Shown piece by piece: positions 1 through 8,137 of a stretch of 64,000 bases of DNA. Within the stretch, counting starts at the first letter, position 1; the number at the start of each line of letters is the position of its first letter. The notes under the pieces were generated by a model. That model had not been told where the DNA came from, ran no database searches, and was given only the letters and a program-made list of their open reading frames with translations. Source of the DNA: Vogesella mureinivorans (GTDB lineage Bacteria > Pseudomonadota > Gammaproteobacteria > Burkholderiales > Chromobacteriaceae); assembly GCF_007644035.1 (NCBI RefSeq), contig NZ_VMTV02000134.1, positions 186,001 to 250,000 on the forward strand, written 5' to 3'. The translations under genes and the position numbers were made by a program.

Positions 1-226
1 AATGATCGGCGAAGTACTGAAGGTAATGAAAGATTTGGCCGAGTCCGGCATGACCATGATGGTGGTGACCCACGAAATGGGCTTTGCCCGTGAAGTGGCC
101 GACCGCGTGGTGTTTGTCGACCATGGCCAGATAATTGAAGAAGCGCACCCTGAGCACTTCTTCACCAACCCCCAGCACGATCGCGCCAAGCAGTTCCTGC
201 GCCAGCTGCTGACACCGATGAATTGA
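1..226 (+). CDS. Polar amino acid ABC transporter ATPase, C-terminal fragment
   Basis: Only the last ~75 residues are present; the gene begins before the window. What remains is the end of a GlnQ/GltL-type ATP-binding subunit, with the H-loop region [18 protein letters not shown] and the family's usual tail (GQIIEE, then a FFxxPxxxRAKxFL-like segment). It lies 72 bases before gltI on the same strand, so it belongs to or borders the amino-acid uptake operon. The operon has its own ATPase (gltL) at its far end and the two tails are very similar, so this is a paralogue. Whether it served a second transporter or shared GltJK cannot be seen here. Confidence 0.88.
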   Translation, partial: MIGEVLKVMKDLAESGMTMMVVTHEMGFAREVADRVVFVDHGQIIEEAHPEHFFTNPQHDRAKQFLRQLLTPMN

Positions 227-298
227 ATCGCAGTAAACCGCACCGGTGCCGGCGCGGCCTGAATAAAAGCAACATCACTTGAGAAACTGGAGAAACTT

Positions 299-1192
299 AT
301 GCGTTTTACTACCCGTCTGCTGACCACTGCTGTCATCGCTTCTGCCTTTGCCGCCCCGGCCATGGCAAATACGCTGGAAAAAATCAAGGATTCCGGCGTG
401 ATCGTGCTGGGTCACCGCGATGCTTCCATCCCGTTCAGCTATCTGGCTGACGGCCCGAACCCTATCGGCTACTCGCACGACCTGCAGCTGAAAGTGGTAG
501 AAGCCGTGAAAAAACAGCTGAAAATGCCGAACCTGCAAGTGAAGTACAACCTGGTAACCTCCCAGACCCGTATCCCGCTGGTACAGAACGGCACCGTGGA
601 TCTGGAATGTGGTTCCACTACCAACAACCTGGAGCGTCAGAAACAGGTGGCTTTCTCGGTAGGTATCTTTGAAATCGGTACCCGCCTGATGACTGCCAAG
701 ACCTCCGGCGTAAAAGACTTCCCGGACCTGAAAGGCAAGAACGTGGTGACCACTGCCGGTACCACTTCCGAGCGCCTGCTCAAGGCCATGAACGCCGAGA
801 AGCAGATGGGCATGAACATCATCTCCGCCAAAGACCACGGCGAATCGTTCCTGATGCTGGAAACGGGCCGTGCCGTTGCCTTCATGATGGACGACGCCCT
901 GCTGTACGGCGAAATGGCCAAGGCCAAGAACCCGGCCAACTGGGTGGTAACCGGCAAGCCGCAGTCTTTCGAAATCTACGGCTGCATGCTGCGTAAAGAC
1001 GACCCGGCCTTCAAGAAAGTGGTCGATGATGCCATCAAGGCCACCTTCAAGTCCGGCGAAATCAACAAGATCTACAGCAAGTGGTTCATGAACCCGGTTC
1101 CGCCAAAAGGCCAGAACCTGAGCTTCCCGATGTCCGACGAGTTCAAGGAACTGATTGCCAAGCCGACCGACAAGTCCGCCGAGCAAATGTAA
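299..1192 (+). CDS. gltI: Glutamate/aspartate-type periplasmic binding protein GltI
   Basis: Periplasmic solute-binding protein (family 3, 297 aa) that captures acidic amino acids for the GltJKL importer. A signal peptide covers residues 1-23, with a cleavage site after AMA. The ligand-binding segment ECGSTTNN near residues 103-110 is characteristic of the GltI/aspartate-glutamate group rather than generic family 3 proteins. The start has a good ribosome site (GGAGAAA) just upstream. It is the first gene of gltI-gltJ-gltK-gltL, and a hairpin after it probably keeps binding protein in excess over the membrane subunits. Substrate is inferred from the family; glutamine or other polar amino acids are possible. 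Confidence 0.9.
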   Translation: MRFTTRLLTTAVIASAFAAPAMANTLEKIKDSGVIVLGHRDASIPFSYLADGPNPIGYSHDLQLKVVEAVKKQLKMPNLQVKYNLVTSQTRIPLVQNGTVDLECGSTTNNLERQKQVAFSVGIFEIGTRLMTAKTSGVKDFPDLKGKNVVTTAGTTSERLLKAMNAEKQMGMNIISAKDHGESFLMLETGRAVAFMMDDALLYGEMAKAKNPANWVVTGKPQSFEIYGCMLRKDDPAFKKVVDDAIKATFKSGEINKIYSKWFMNPVPPKGQNLSFPMSDEFKELIAKPTDKSAEQM

Positions 1193-1275
1193 TACCTGCA
1201 TGAACGCCCAAGCGGGTTTGTTCGGGTTGCGGCCAACGTAACCGGGCCGGGGGCTTGCCCCCACCCGCTTGCGAA

Positions 1276-1299
1276 GGGGCGCGGCTTGCGCCCCTTTTT
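1276..1299 (+). terminator. Intra-operon attenuator between gltI and gltJ
   Basis: Perfect 7-bp stem GGGGCGC/GCGCCCC (1276-1282 and 1288-1294) with a 5-base loop, followed by five T. It lies between gltI and gltJ, only 15 bases before the gltJ start. Partial termination here would give more GltI than GltJKL, the usual stoichiometry for ABC importers. Confidence 0.7.
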
Positions 1300-1313
1300 C
1301 TTTGGAGAAGTGT

Positions 1314-2057
1314 ATGAATTACAACTGGGACTGGAACGTCTTTTTCAAGTCCACCGGTATCGGCAGCGAAATCTATCTGGACTGGTTCGTGTCCGGCCTG
1401 GGCTGGACCATTGCCGTGGCCCTGGTGGCCTGGATTGTGGCGCTGATCATCGGCAGCGTGCTGGGCGTGATGCGCACCCTGCCCAACAAGCTGTTGTCCG
1501 GTATTGCCACCGCCTACGTGGAGCTGTTCCGTAACGTACCGCTGTTGGTACAGCTGTTTATCTGGTACTTCATGGTGCCCGACTACCTGCCAGAATCCAC
1601 GCAGGTCTGGTTCAAGCAGGAGCTGAACCCGGCCACCTCCGCCTATATCTCGGTGGTGGTGTGTCTGGCGCTGTTTACCGCTGCCCGTGTGTGCGAGCAG
1701 GTACGCACCGGTATCCAGGCCTTGCCCAAAGGCCAGAGCGCGGCTGCACTGGCGGTGGGTTTTACCCTGCCGCAAATGTACCGCCACGTGCTGTTGCCAC
1801 AGGCTTTCCGCATCATCATCCCGCCACTTACCAGCGAATTCTTGAACATCTTCAAAAACTCGTCCGTGGCCTCGCTGATCGGCCTGATGGAGCTGCTGGC
1901 GCAAACCAAGCAAACTGCCGAATTTACCGCCAATATGTTTGAGGCCTTTACCCTGGCCACGCTGATCTACTTTGTACTGAACATGAGCCTGATGACGTTC
2001 ATGAGCTGGGTAGAGAAAAAAGTGCGCATTCCGGGCATGATGGGAGGAGCTAAATAA
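1314..2057 (+). CDS. gltJ: Amino acid ABC transporter permease GltJ
   Basis: First permease subunit (247 aa) of the GltIJKL importer, in the inner membrane. It has several hydrophobic segments and the HisM/GltJ-type EAA region (about residues 155-185, ALAVGFTLPQMYRHVLLPQAF) that docks on the ATPase. The ATG at 1314 is chosen because GGAGAAG lies just before it; an in-frame reading further upstream would run through the attenuator hairpin. The stop codon overlaps the gltK start by one base, indicating translational coupling. Confidence 0.9.
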   Translation: MNYNWDWNVFFKSTGIGSEIYLDWFVSGLGWTIAVALVAWIVALIIGSVLGVMRTLPNKLLSGIATAYVELFRNVPLLVQLFIWYFMVPDYLPESTQVWFKQELNPATSAYISVVVCLALFTAARVCEQVRTGIQALPKGQSAAALAVGFTLPQMYRHVLLPQAFRIIIPPLTSEFLNIFKNSSVASLIGLMELLAQTKQTAEFTANMFEAFTLATLIYFVLNMSLMTFMSWVEKKVRIPGMMGGAK

Positions 2058-2722
2058 TGGATTTCAGCCAGATTATTCCTGCAATGCCGGGCCTGGTGGA
2101 CGGCATGCTGATGACGCTGAAGCTGCTGGCCTTGTCGGTAGTAGGTGGTGTGGCACTGGGCACGGTACTGGCGCTGCTGCGCCTGTCCAGCAACCCGCTG
2201 CTGTCCGGTTTTGCCAAAGCCTATGTGAACTACTTCCGTTCCATTCCGCTGCTGCTGGTGATCACCTGGTTCTACCTGGCGGTACCGATGCTGCTGAACT
2301 GGATTACCGGTTCGTTCGTGTCTATCGGTGCCTTCACCTCTTGCCTGGTGGCCTTCATGATGTTTGAAGCCGCCTACTACTGCGAAATCGTGCGTGCCGG
2401 TATCCAGTCCATTTCCAAGGGCCAGGAAAACGCCGCCTACGCGCTGGGCATGAACTACGGCCAGGCCATGCGTCTGATTATCCTGCCGCAGGCCTTCCGC
2501 AAGATGATGCCGCTGCTGCTGCAGCAGTCCATCATCCTGTTCCAGGACACCTCGCTGGTGTACGCCGTGGGTCTGATGGACTTCCTGAACGCTGCCCGCT
2601 CCAAGGGCGATATCGTTGGTTTGCCGCATGAGTTCCTGATTTTTGCCGGTGCGGTGTACTTTGTGATCAGTTTTGGCGCGTCCCTGTCGGTGAAGCGCCT
2701 GCAAAAGAGGTTTGCGGTATGA
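2057..2722 (+). CDS. gltK: Amino acid ABC transporter permease GltK
   Basis: Second permease subunit (221 aa) of the acidic amino acid importer. It is a hydrophobic protein with the EAA-type loop ALGMNYGQAMRLIILPQAF near residues 130-150. A GGAGG site lies inside the end of gltJ, and the start overlaps the gltJ stop. The end overlaps the gltL start by four bases (ATGA), so the three genes are coupled. Confidence 0.9.
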   Translation: MDFSQIIPAMPGLVDGMLMTLKLLALSVVGGVALGTVLALLRLSSNPLLSGFAKAYVNYFRSIPLLLVITWFYLAVPMLLNWITGSFVSIGAFTSCLVAFMMFEAAYYCEIVRAGIQSISKGQENAAYALGMNYGQAMRLIILPQAFRKMMPLLLQQSIILFQDTSLVYAVGLMDFLNAARSKGDIVGLPHEFLIFAGAVYFVISFGASLSVKRLQKRFAV

Positions 2723-3459
2723 GCATGATTTCCATCAAGAACGTCAGCAAATGGTACGGTGACTTCCAGGTGCTCACCGATTGCACCACCGACGTGAAAA
2801 AAGGCGAAGTGGTCGTTGTATGCGGCCCGTCCGGCTCCGGCAAATCCACGCTGATCAAAACCGTCAACGCACTGGAGCCGTTCCAGAAGGGCGACATCAT
2901 TGTGGATGGCACCTCGGTAGGCGACGCCAAGACCGACCTGCCCAAGCTGCGTAGCCGCGTGGGCATGGTGTTCCAGCATTTCGAGCTGTTCCCGCACCTG
3001 TCCATTACCGAGAACCTGACCATCGCACAGGAACGCGTGCTGGGCCGTAGCAAAGATGAAGCTATGCAAAAAGGCCTGCACTACCTGGACCGCGTCGGCC
3101 TGAAAGCGCACGCGCACAAGTTCCCCGGCCAGCTGTCCGGCGGCCAGCAGCAGCGCGTGGCCATTGCCCGTGCGCTGGCCATGGACCCGATTGCCATGCT
3201 GTTCGACGAGCCAACCTCGGCGCTGGACCCGGAAATGGTGAACGAAGTGCTGGACGTGATGGTAGAGCTGGCGCAAGAAGGCATGACCATGATGTGCGTC
3301 ACCCACGAAATGGGTTTTGCGCGCAAGGTAGCCCACCGCGTCATCTTTATGGACCGCGGCTGCATTGTGGAAGACTGCGCCAAGGAAGAGTTCTTCGGCA
3401 ATATCGACGCCCGCTCCGAGCGCGCCCGCCAGTTCCTGTCCAAGATCCTGCAGCACTAA
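2719..3459 (+). CDS. gltL: Amino acid ABC transporter ATPase GltL
   Basis: ATP-binding subunit (246 aa) that powers GltJK. Walker A GPSGSGKST starts near residue 36, the Q-loop is in VFQHFELFPH, the ABC signature LSGGQQQR is near 140, and Walker B/D-loop LFDEPTSALDPE is near 160. The H-loop is [14 protein letters not shown]. Length and order are typical for the HisP/GlnQ/GltL group. It is the last gene of the operon and is followed by a motif hairpin and then a rho-independent terminator. Confidence 0.92.
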   Translation: MSMISIKNVSKWYGDFQVLTDCTTDVKKGEVVVVCGPSGSGKSTLIKTVNALEPFQKGDIIVDGTSVGDAKTDLPKLRSRVGMVFQHFELFPHLSITENLTIAQERVLGRSKDEAMQKGLHYLDRVGLKAHAHKFPGQLSGGQQQRVAIARALAMDPIAMLFDEPTSALDPEMVNEVLDVMVELAQEGMTMMCVTHEMGFARKVAHRVIFMDRGCIVEDCAKEEFFGNIDARSERARQFLSKILQH

Positions 3460-3467
3460 GCCATGTA

Positions 3468-3494
3468 CGTTGGCCGCCAGTGTGCGGCCAACGT
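3468..3494. repeat. Inverted pair of the GTTGGCCGCA motif after gltL
   Basis: Two head-to-head copies of the window-wide 10-mer (the left copy ends in C instead of A) form an 11-bp perfect stem, ACGTTGGCCGC/GCGGCCAACGT, with a 6-base loop. It begins 9 bases after the gltL stop. No T-run follows directly, so it is either an mRNA 3' stabiliser or a paired uptake-type site rather than a classical terminator. Confidence 0.6.
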
Positions 3495-3507
3495 TTCACA
3501 TGAAACG
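3492..3507. promoter_or_regulatory. Degenerate parS-like site
   Basis: CGTTTCACATGAAACG matches 13 of the 14 core bases of the bacterial parS consensus (core GTTTCACGTGAAAC), with one change at the centre. It overlaps the edge of the preceding hairpin. It is weaker than the perfect core at 18145-18160 and may be chance. Confidence 0.3.
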
Positions 3508-3530
3508 CGGCACGCGCTGCGTACTGCCAA

Positions 3531-3557
3531 GCCCTTCGCATAGCGAGGGGCTTTTTT
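3531..3557 (+). terminator. Terminator of the glt operon
   Basis: A 9-bp GC-rich stem, GCCCTTCGC/GCGAGGGGC (one G-T pair), with a 3-base loop, followed by six T. It sits 72 bases after gltL and ends the glt transcript. Confidence 0.75.
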
Positions 3558-3798
3558 ATGGAATTTTATAAGTAAATCTGCAGGCCGCTGCCACTGCGTT
3601 TTGCCTGCTGTCCAGTACTGGTGGGGTTTCTTCCACATAGCCAGGGTGGCTTACCATGGGTAAACGCAGTATTTTTTTATTGAATGCCGCAAGTGAAATA
3701 AAGCGGTAAAACGATATCGCCAGATGGTGCGATAAATGTGTTGCCAGGGAGTGTTGTTCGGCCTGGGCTTGGGCTACCATCGACTCGTCAATACCCGA
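3558..3798. other. Leader region before the EAL/HDOD gene
   Basis: About 240 bases without a convincing gene. The left half is relatively AT-rich (ATTTTTTTATTGAATG near 3670) and is the likely promoter region of the EAL/HDOD gene. No clear operator or promoter pair is recognised. The reading frame of the downstream gene stays open back to an ATG at 3736, so part of this stretch could be coding. Confidence 0.4.
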
Positions 3799-5019
3799 AT
3801 GTCTGTCATGTATTCCACGATCTACCTTGGCCGCCAGCCTATCGTCGATGCGCAGCAAAAGCGCGTGGCCTACGAGCTGCTCTTTCGCTCCGGGCCGGAA
3901 AACCGCGCCCTGTTTCAGGACGACGTCAACGCCACGGCAGCGGTGATTCGCCATGCTTTTATCGACCTGGGCTTGTCCAGGGTGCTGGAAGGCTGCCCGG
4001 GGTTTGTGAATGTCAGTGAAAAGCTGCTGTTCAGCCCGGTGCTGGACCTGCTGCCGCCCGATACCATCATTCTGGAAATACTGGAAAGCGTAGAGCTGAA
4101 CCAGTCGGTATACGAGCGCTGTGTGCAGCTCAAGGCGCGTGGCTACCAGCTGGCGCTGGACGATGTGTGCGACATCACCCCCGGCATGCTGCCGATGCTG
4201 CCGCTGGTGGATTATCTGAAGTTCGACCTGCAGCAAGTATCGTTGTCGGCCTTGCCCGGGCTGCTGCAGCGGCTGCAGGGCTTTCGCGGCCAACTGCTGG
4301 CGGAAAAAGTAGACACCTTCGAGCAGTACGAGGCGTGCAAACAGCTGGGTATCGGGCTGTTTCAGGGCTACTTCTTTGCCCGCCCTACCGTGATGAGCCA
4401 TAACCGCGCCCACCCGCACCGCGCCCTGCTGCTGCGCCTCCTGGGCCTGGTGATGAAAGACGCGGATGTGGCCGAGCTGGAAAGCGTGTTCAAGGCGGCG
4501 CCGGATATGGTGGTGGGTTTGCTCAAGCTGGTAAACGCCGCCGAATCGTACCGGCAGCCGGTGGGCTCCATCCGTGAAGCCATCATTACGCTGGGTAGCT
4601 CCCGGCTCAAGCGCTGGGCGCTGATTATCCTGTTTGCCGCCGACTGCCGCCCGTCGCAAGGCCCTAGCCCGCTGCTGGAAATGGCCGTGGTGCGCGGCCG
4701 CATGATGGAGCTGTTGGCCGACGATGCCGGTATCGACCCCGACGAAGCGTTCATGACCGGTGTACTGTCGCTGGCTGATTCGCTGCTGGCTACGCCCATG
4801 GCCGAGCTGGTCAGCGGCCTGGCATTGAGCCAGGATGTGCTGCAGGCGCTGTTGGCGCGTAGCGGGCCGCTGGGCCAGCTCTTGGCACTGGTGGTGCTGG
4901 GCGAGTGCCAGGAGCAAGGCTCGCCGCTGCCGGATATGGATGCCGAGCGTTTTAATGCCTTGCAGCTGTCTGCGCTGGCCTGGGTGCGCGAAACCTGGCG
5001 CGATGATTTCCTCGGCTAA
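3799..5019 (+). CDS. EAL and HDOD domain signalling protein
   Basis: About 406 aa, of the YuxH-like family with an N-terminal EAL-type domain (roughly residues 5-205) and a C-terminal HDOD domain (about 210-400). EAL landmarks are present but altered: YELLFR replaces the EAL motif, LALDDVCD replaces the DDFG region, and EKVDTFEQYE and QGYFFARP are retained near the end. Loss of the second-loop acidic residues suggests it binds c-di-GMP or a partner rather than hydrolysing it. Start is uncertain: ATG at 3736, 3799 and 3808 are in frame and none has a strong ribosome site; homology of the first residues (MYSTIYLGRQPI) favours 3799 or 3808. Confidence 0.8.
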   Translation: MSVMYSTIYLGRQPIVDAQQKRVAYELLFRSGPENRALFQDDVNATAAVIRHAFIDLGLSRVLEGCPGFVNVSEKLLFSPVLDLLPPDTIILEILESVELNQSVYERCVQLKARGYQLALDDVCDITPGMLPMLPLVDYLKFDLQQVSLSALPGLLQRLQGFRGQLLAEKVDTFEQYEACKQLGIGLFQGYFFARPTVMSHNRAHPHRALLLRLLGLVMKDADVAELESVFKAAPDMVVGLLKLVNAAESYRQPVGSIREAIITLGSSRLKRWALIILFAADCRPSQGPSPLLEMAVVRGRMMELLADDAGIDPDEAFMTGVLSLADSLLATPMAELVSGLALSQDVLQALLARSGPLGQLLALVVLGECQEQGSPLPDMDAERFNALQLSALAWVRETWRDDFLG

Positions 5020-5047
5020 GGGTTGGCCGCAGGCGGTAGTAAACAGA

Positions 5048-5071
5048 AAAGCCGGCATCTGCCGGCTTTTT
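5048..5071. terminator. Bidirectional terminator between EAL/HDOD gene and pilU
   Basis: AAAAGCCGGCA, then TCT, then the matching arm and five T. A run of A on the left makes it work in both directions for the two convergent genes. Confidence 0.8.
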
Positions 5072-5087
5072 GCATGGTGGCCTAGGC

Positions 5088-6224
5088 TTACACGATATCG
5101 AGGTGGTCCAGCCCGTCCAGCGGGTTGTGCTGCTTGGTTTTTTCGCTGTAGAGCTTGATTTGCAGGCGCAGGTCGTTGATGGAGTCGGCGTTGCGCAGCG
5201 CGTCTTCGTAGCTCACCAGGCCAGCCTCGAACAGCTGGAACAGCGCTTGGTCGAAGGTTTGCATGCCGGACTCTTTCGAGCGGCCCATCACCTCCTTTAT
5301 GCCGGCAATCTCGCCCTTGAAAATCATGTCCGAAATCAGCGGGCTGTTCAGCAGGATTTCTATTGCGGCGGTACGGCCTTTGCTGCCTTTTAGCGGCACC
5401 AGGCGTTGCGAGATGATGGCGCGCATGTTCAGCGACAAGTCCATCAGCACCTGCTGGTGGCGCTCTTCCGGGAAGAAGTTCAGGATGCGGTCCAGCGCCT
5501 GGTTGGCGTTGTTGGCGTGTAGCGTGGCCAGGCACAGGTGGCCGGTTTCGGCAAACTGCAGGCCGTACATCATGGACTCGCGGTCGCGGATCTCGCCCAT
5601 CAGGATCACGTCTGGCGCCTGGCGCAGCGTGTTTTTCAGCGCCACTTCCCAGCTTTCGGTATCTACACCGATCTCGCGCTGGGTAATGATGCTTTTCTTG
5701 TGGTTGTGTACGTACTCGATGGGGTCTTCGATGGTGATGATGTGGTCGGCCGTGGTGCTGTTGCGCCAGTCCACCAGCGCTGCCAGCGAGGTAGATTTAC
5801 CCGAGCCGGTGCCACCCACAAAGATCACCAGGCCACGTTTGATCAGCGCAATATCCTTTAGCACGTCCGGCAGGCCCAGACCATCCAGCGAGGGGATCTC
5901 GGTATTGATCTTGCGCAGCACCATGCCGGCGCTGCCCTGCTGTACGTAGGCGCTGACACGAAAACGGCCGATGCCCGGCGGGCTGATGGCAAAGTTGGCC
6001 TCGCGGGTGGATTCGAACTCCTCGGTCTGGCGGTCGTTCATCACCGAGCGCACCAGCTCCTTGGTGTGCTGGGCGGTCAGCGGCTGCGGCGCTACCGGGG
6101 TGATCTTGCCGTCGATCTTCATGGCCGGCGGAAAGTCGGCGCTGATGAAAATATCGGAGGCGTTCTTGCTGATGGCGTGTTTCAGCAGGTCGTGAATGAA
6201 TTTTGATGCCTGGTCTTTTTCCAT
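5088..6224 (-). CDS. pilU: Type IV pilus retraction ATPase PilU
   Basis: Cytoplasmic hexameric AAA ATPase (378 aa) that assists PilT in pilus retraction. Walker A GGTGSGKST is near residues 133-141, Walker B is ILMGEIRDRE, and the Asp and His boxes typical of secretion ATPases are present (TIEDPIEYVHNHKKS; GHLCLATLHANN). The C-terminal half has SPLISDMIFKGEIAGIKEVM where PilT has its AIRNLIRE motif, which identifies it as PilU. It starts 12 bases after the pilT stop, so pilT-pilU is one operon. Retraction by PilT/PilU is the motor step of DNA uptake in naturally transformable relatives. Confidence 0.92.
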   Translation of the reverse strand: MEKDQASKFIHDLLKHAISKNASDIFISADFPPAMKIDGKITPVAPQPLTAQHTKELVRSVMNDRQTEEFESTREANFAISPPGIGRFRVSAYVQQGSAGMVLRKINTEIPSLDGLGLPDVLKDIALIKRGLVIFVGGTGSGKSTSLAALVDWRNSTTADHIITIEDPIEYVHNHKKSIITQREIGVDTESWEVALKNTLRQAPDVILMGEIRDRESMMYGLQFAETGHLCLATLHANNANQALDRILNFFPEERHQQVLMDLSLNMRAIISQRLVPLKGSKGRTAAIEILLNSPLISDMIFKGEIAGIKEVMGRSKESGMQTFDQALFQLFEAGLVSYEDALRNADSINDLRLQIKLYSEKTKQHNPLDGLDHLDIV

Positions 6225-6236
6225 GGCCTACCCCGC

Positions 6237-7274
6237 TTAGAAAGCGTCCTTGTTACTGGCTTTGGTGCGGGCTTCCTGCACCGATACGTGGCCATGGCGT
6301 ACCAGCTCTTGCAGGCACTGGTCCAGCGTCTGCATGCCGTGCTGCTGGCCGGTCTGGATCATGGAGTTGATCTGCGCGATCTTGTTTTCGCGAATCAGGT
6401 TACGGATGGCCGGGGTGCCGATCATGATCTCGTGCGCGGCAATGCGGCTGGTCTCGTCTTTGGTTTTGAGCAGGCTTTGCGAGATGACCGCGCGCAGGCT
6501 TTCCGACAGCATGGAGCGCACCATTTCCTTTTCCCCGGCCGGGAACACGTCCACGATACGGTCGATGGTTTTGGCGGCACTGCTGGTGTGCAGGGTGCCA
6601 AAGACCAGGTGGCCGGTTTCGGCGGCCGACAGCGCCAGGCGGATGGTTTCCAGGTCGCGCATTTCACCGATCAGGATCACGTCCGGGTCTTCACGCAGTG
6701 CGCTGCGCAGCGCGGCCGAGAAGCTGCGGGTCTGCGAGCCCAGCTCGCGCTGGTTCACCAGTGACTTTTTACTTTCGTGCACGAATTCGATCGGGTCTTC
6801 TACCGTCAGGATGTGCGAGTAATGGTTGGCGTTGATGTAGTCGATCATCGCCGCCAGGGTGGTGGATTTACCCGAGCCGGTGGGGCCGGTCACCAGCACG
6901 ATACCGCGCGGGTAGTCGGCGATGTCCTTGAAAATGCGCGGTGCACCCAGGTCTTCCAGGGTGAGCACGCGGGACGGAATCACGCGGAAGACGGCGCCGA
7001 TACCCCGGTTCTGCACAAAGACGTTTACCCGGAAACGCGCCACGCCAGGCACCTCGAACGAGAAGTCGGCCTCGTAGGTGTCTTCGAAAATCTTGCGCTG
7101 GTAGTCGTTCATGATGTCGTACACCATGTCATGCACATCATGGTGCGCCAGCGGCGGCAGGTTGATGCGGCGGATATCGCCGTGCACGCGTATCATCGGC
7201 GGCAAGCCCGCCGACAGATGCAGGTCAGAGGCTTTGTTCTTGACCGTAAAGGCCAGAAGATCAGATATTTCCAT
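6237..7274 (-). CDS. pilT: Type IV pilus twitching motility ATPase PilT
   Basis: Retraction motor of type IV pili (345 aa, usual length). Walker A GPTGSGKST lies near residues 129-137, Walker B is VILIGEMRDLE, the Asp/His boxes are TVEDPIEFVHESKKS and GHLVFGTLHTSSA, and the PilT-specific AIRNLIREN motif is near 270. The ATG at 7274 (MEISDLLAFTV) is chosen because GGAG lies just upstream and it matches family starts; a longer frame upstream lacks homology-like sequence. It is divergent from yggS across 119 bases. Confidence 0.95.
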   Translation of the reverse strand: MEISDLLAFTVKNKASDLHLSAGLPPMIRVHGDIRRINLPPLAHHDVHDMVYDIMNDYQRKIFEDTYEADFSFEVPGVARFRVNVFVQNRGIGAVFRVIPSRVLTLEDLGAPRIFKDIADYPRGIVLVTGPTGSGKSTTLAAMIDYINANHYSHILTVEDPIEFVHESKKSLVNQRELGSQTRSFSAALRSALREDPDVILIGEMRDLETIRLALSAAETGHLVFGTLHTSSAAKTIDRIVDVFPAGEKEMVRSMLSESLRAVISQSLLKTKDETSRIAAHEIMIGTPAIRNLIRENKIAQINSMIQTGQQHGMQTLDQCLQELVRHGHVSVQEARTKASNKDAF

Positions 7275-7393
7275 AAATTTCTCCGGGGGTGTACGGCATC
7301 CGCAAGGCATGTCGGGCGCATTGTACTCCCACCCATTGCTGCTGCCCACGCAAGCGCTGGTGCAGGTTTGGGCAGCCATGTCGGAAACGCACT

Positions 7394-8086
7394 ATGTCCC
7401 AATTGACTCTAGCCCTGCACGCAGTGCAGGCGCAACTGGCCGAGGCGACCCGCCTGTCCGGCCGCGAAGCTGGCGCAGTACAGCTGCTGGCAGTAAGCAA
7501 AACCTTTCCGGCGGCCGCCGTGCGCGAGGTATACGCCGCCGGCCAGCGCGCCTTTGGCGAAAACTACGTGCAAGAGCTGCAAGCAAAGGCCGCCGAGCTG
7601 GCCGACTTGGCTATCACGTGGCACTTCATTGGCCCGCTGCAATCCAACAAGACACGCATCGTGGCGGAAACCGCCCATTGGGTGCATTCCATCGAGCGGC
7701 TGAAGATCGCCGAGCGGCTGTCGGCCCAGCGCCCGGCGCATTTGCCGCCGCTGAATGTGTGCGTGCAGGTCAACGTGTCGGGTGAAGACAGCAAGAGCGG
7801 CTGCGCGCCCGCGGACGCGCCCGCGCTGTTGCGGGCTGTGGCTGCCTTGCCACAGCTGCGGCTGCGCGGCCTGATGTGCATCCCGGAGCCCACGCCCGAT
7901 GCGGCAACGTTGGCCGCACGCTTTGCCGTGCTGCGCCAGCTGCAGGCGCACATGGCGGCTGAGGGCCTGGCGCTGGATACACTGTCCATGGGCATGTCGA
8001 CCGACATGGCGGCAGCTATTGCTGCGGGCAGCACCATGGTGCGTGTGGGCACGGCCATTTTCGGGGCCCGCCAGTACCCGGCGTAG
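7394..8086 (+). CDS. yggS: PLP homeostasis protein (YggS/PROSC family)
   Basis: Pyridoxal-phosphate-binding protein of the YggS/PLPBP family (230 aa), involved in vitamin B6 and amino-acid homeostasis with no strong catalytic activity known. The PLP lysine is K36 in LLAVSKTF. Other family blocks are FGENYVQE, WHFIGPLQSNK and a C-terminal LSMGMSTDMAAAI phosphate-binding segment. The frame extends upstream, but MSQLTLALHAV is the family-like start. It heads the yggS-proC-yggT run opposite pilTU, a common betaproteobacterial arrangement. Confidence 0.92.
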   Translation: MSQLTLALHAVQAQLAEATRLSGREAGAVQLLAVSKTFPAAAVREVYAAGQRAFGENYVQELQAKAAELADLAITWHFIGPLQSNKTRIVAETAHWVHSIERLKIAERLSAQRPAHLPPLNVCVQVNVSGEDSKSGCAPADAPALLRAVAALPQLRLRGLMCIPEPTPDAATLAARFAVLRQLQAHMAAEGLALDTLSMGMSTDMAAAIAAGSTMVRVGTAIFGARQYPA

Positions 8087-8137
8087 GCTAAGACCGTGGC
8101 GCAGCGTGCGCCGTATACCATCTACAGAGAGAGCAGC

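Noticed and set aside
3556-5535. A 659-codon minus-strand frame across the EAL/HDOD gene and into pilU.
   Set aside because: It overlaps two well-supported genes, crosses a bidirectional terminator, and has shadow-type composition.
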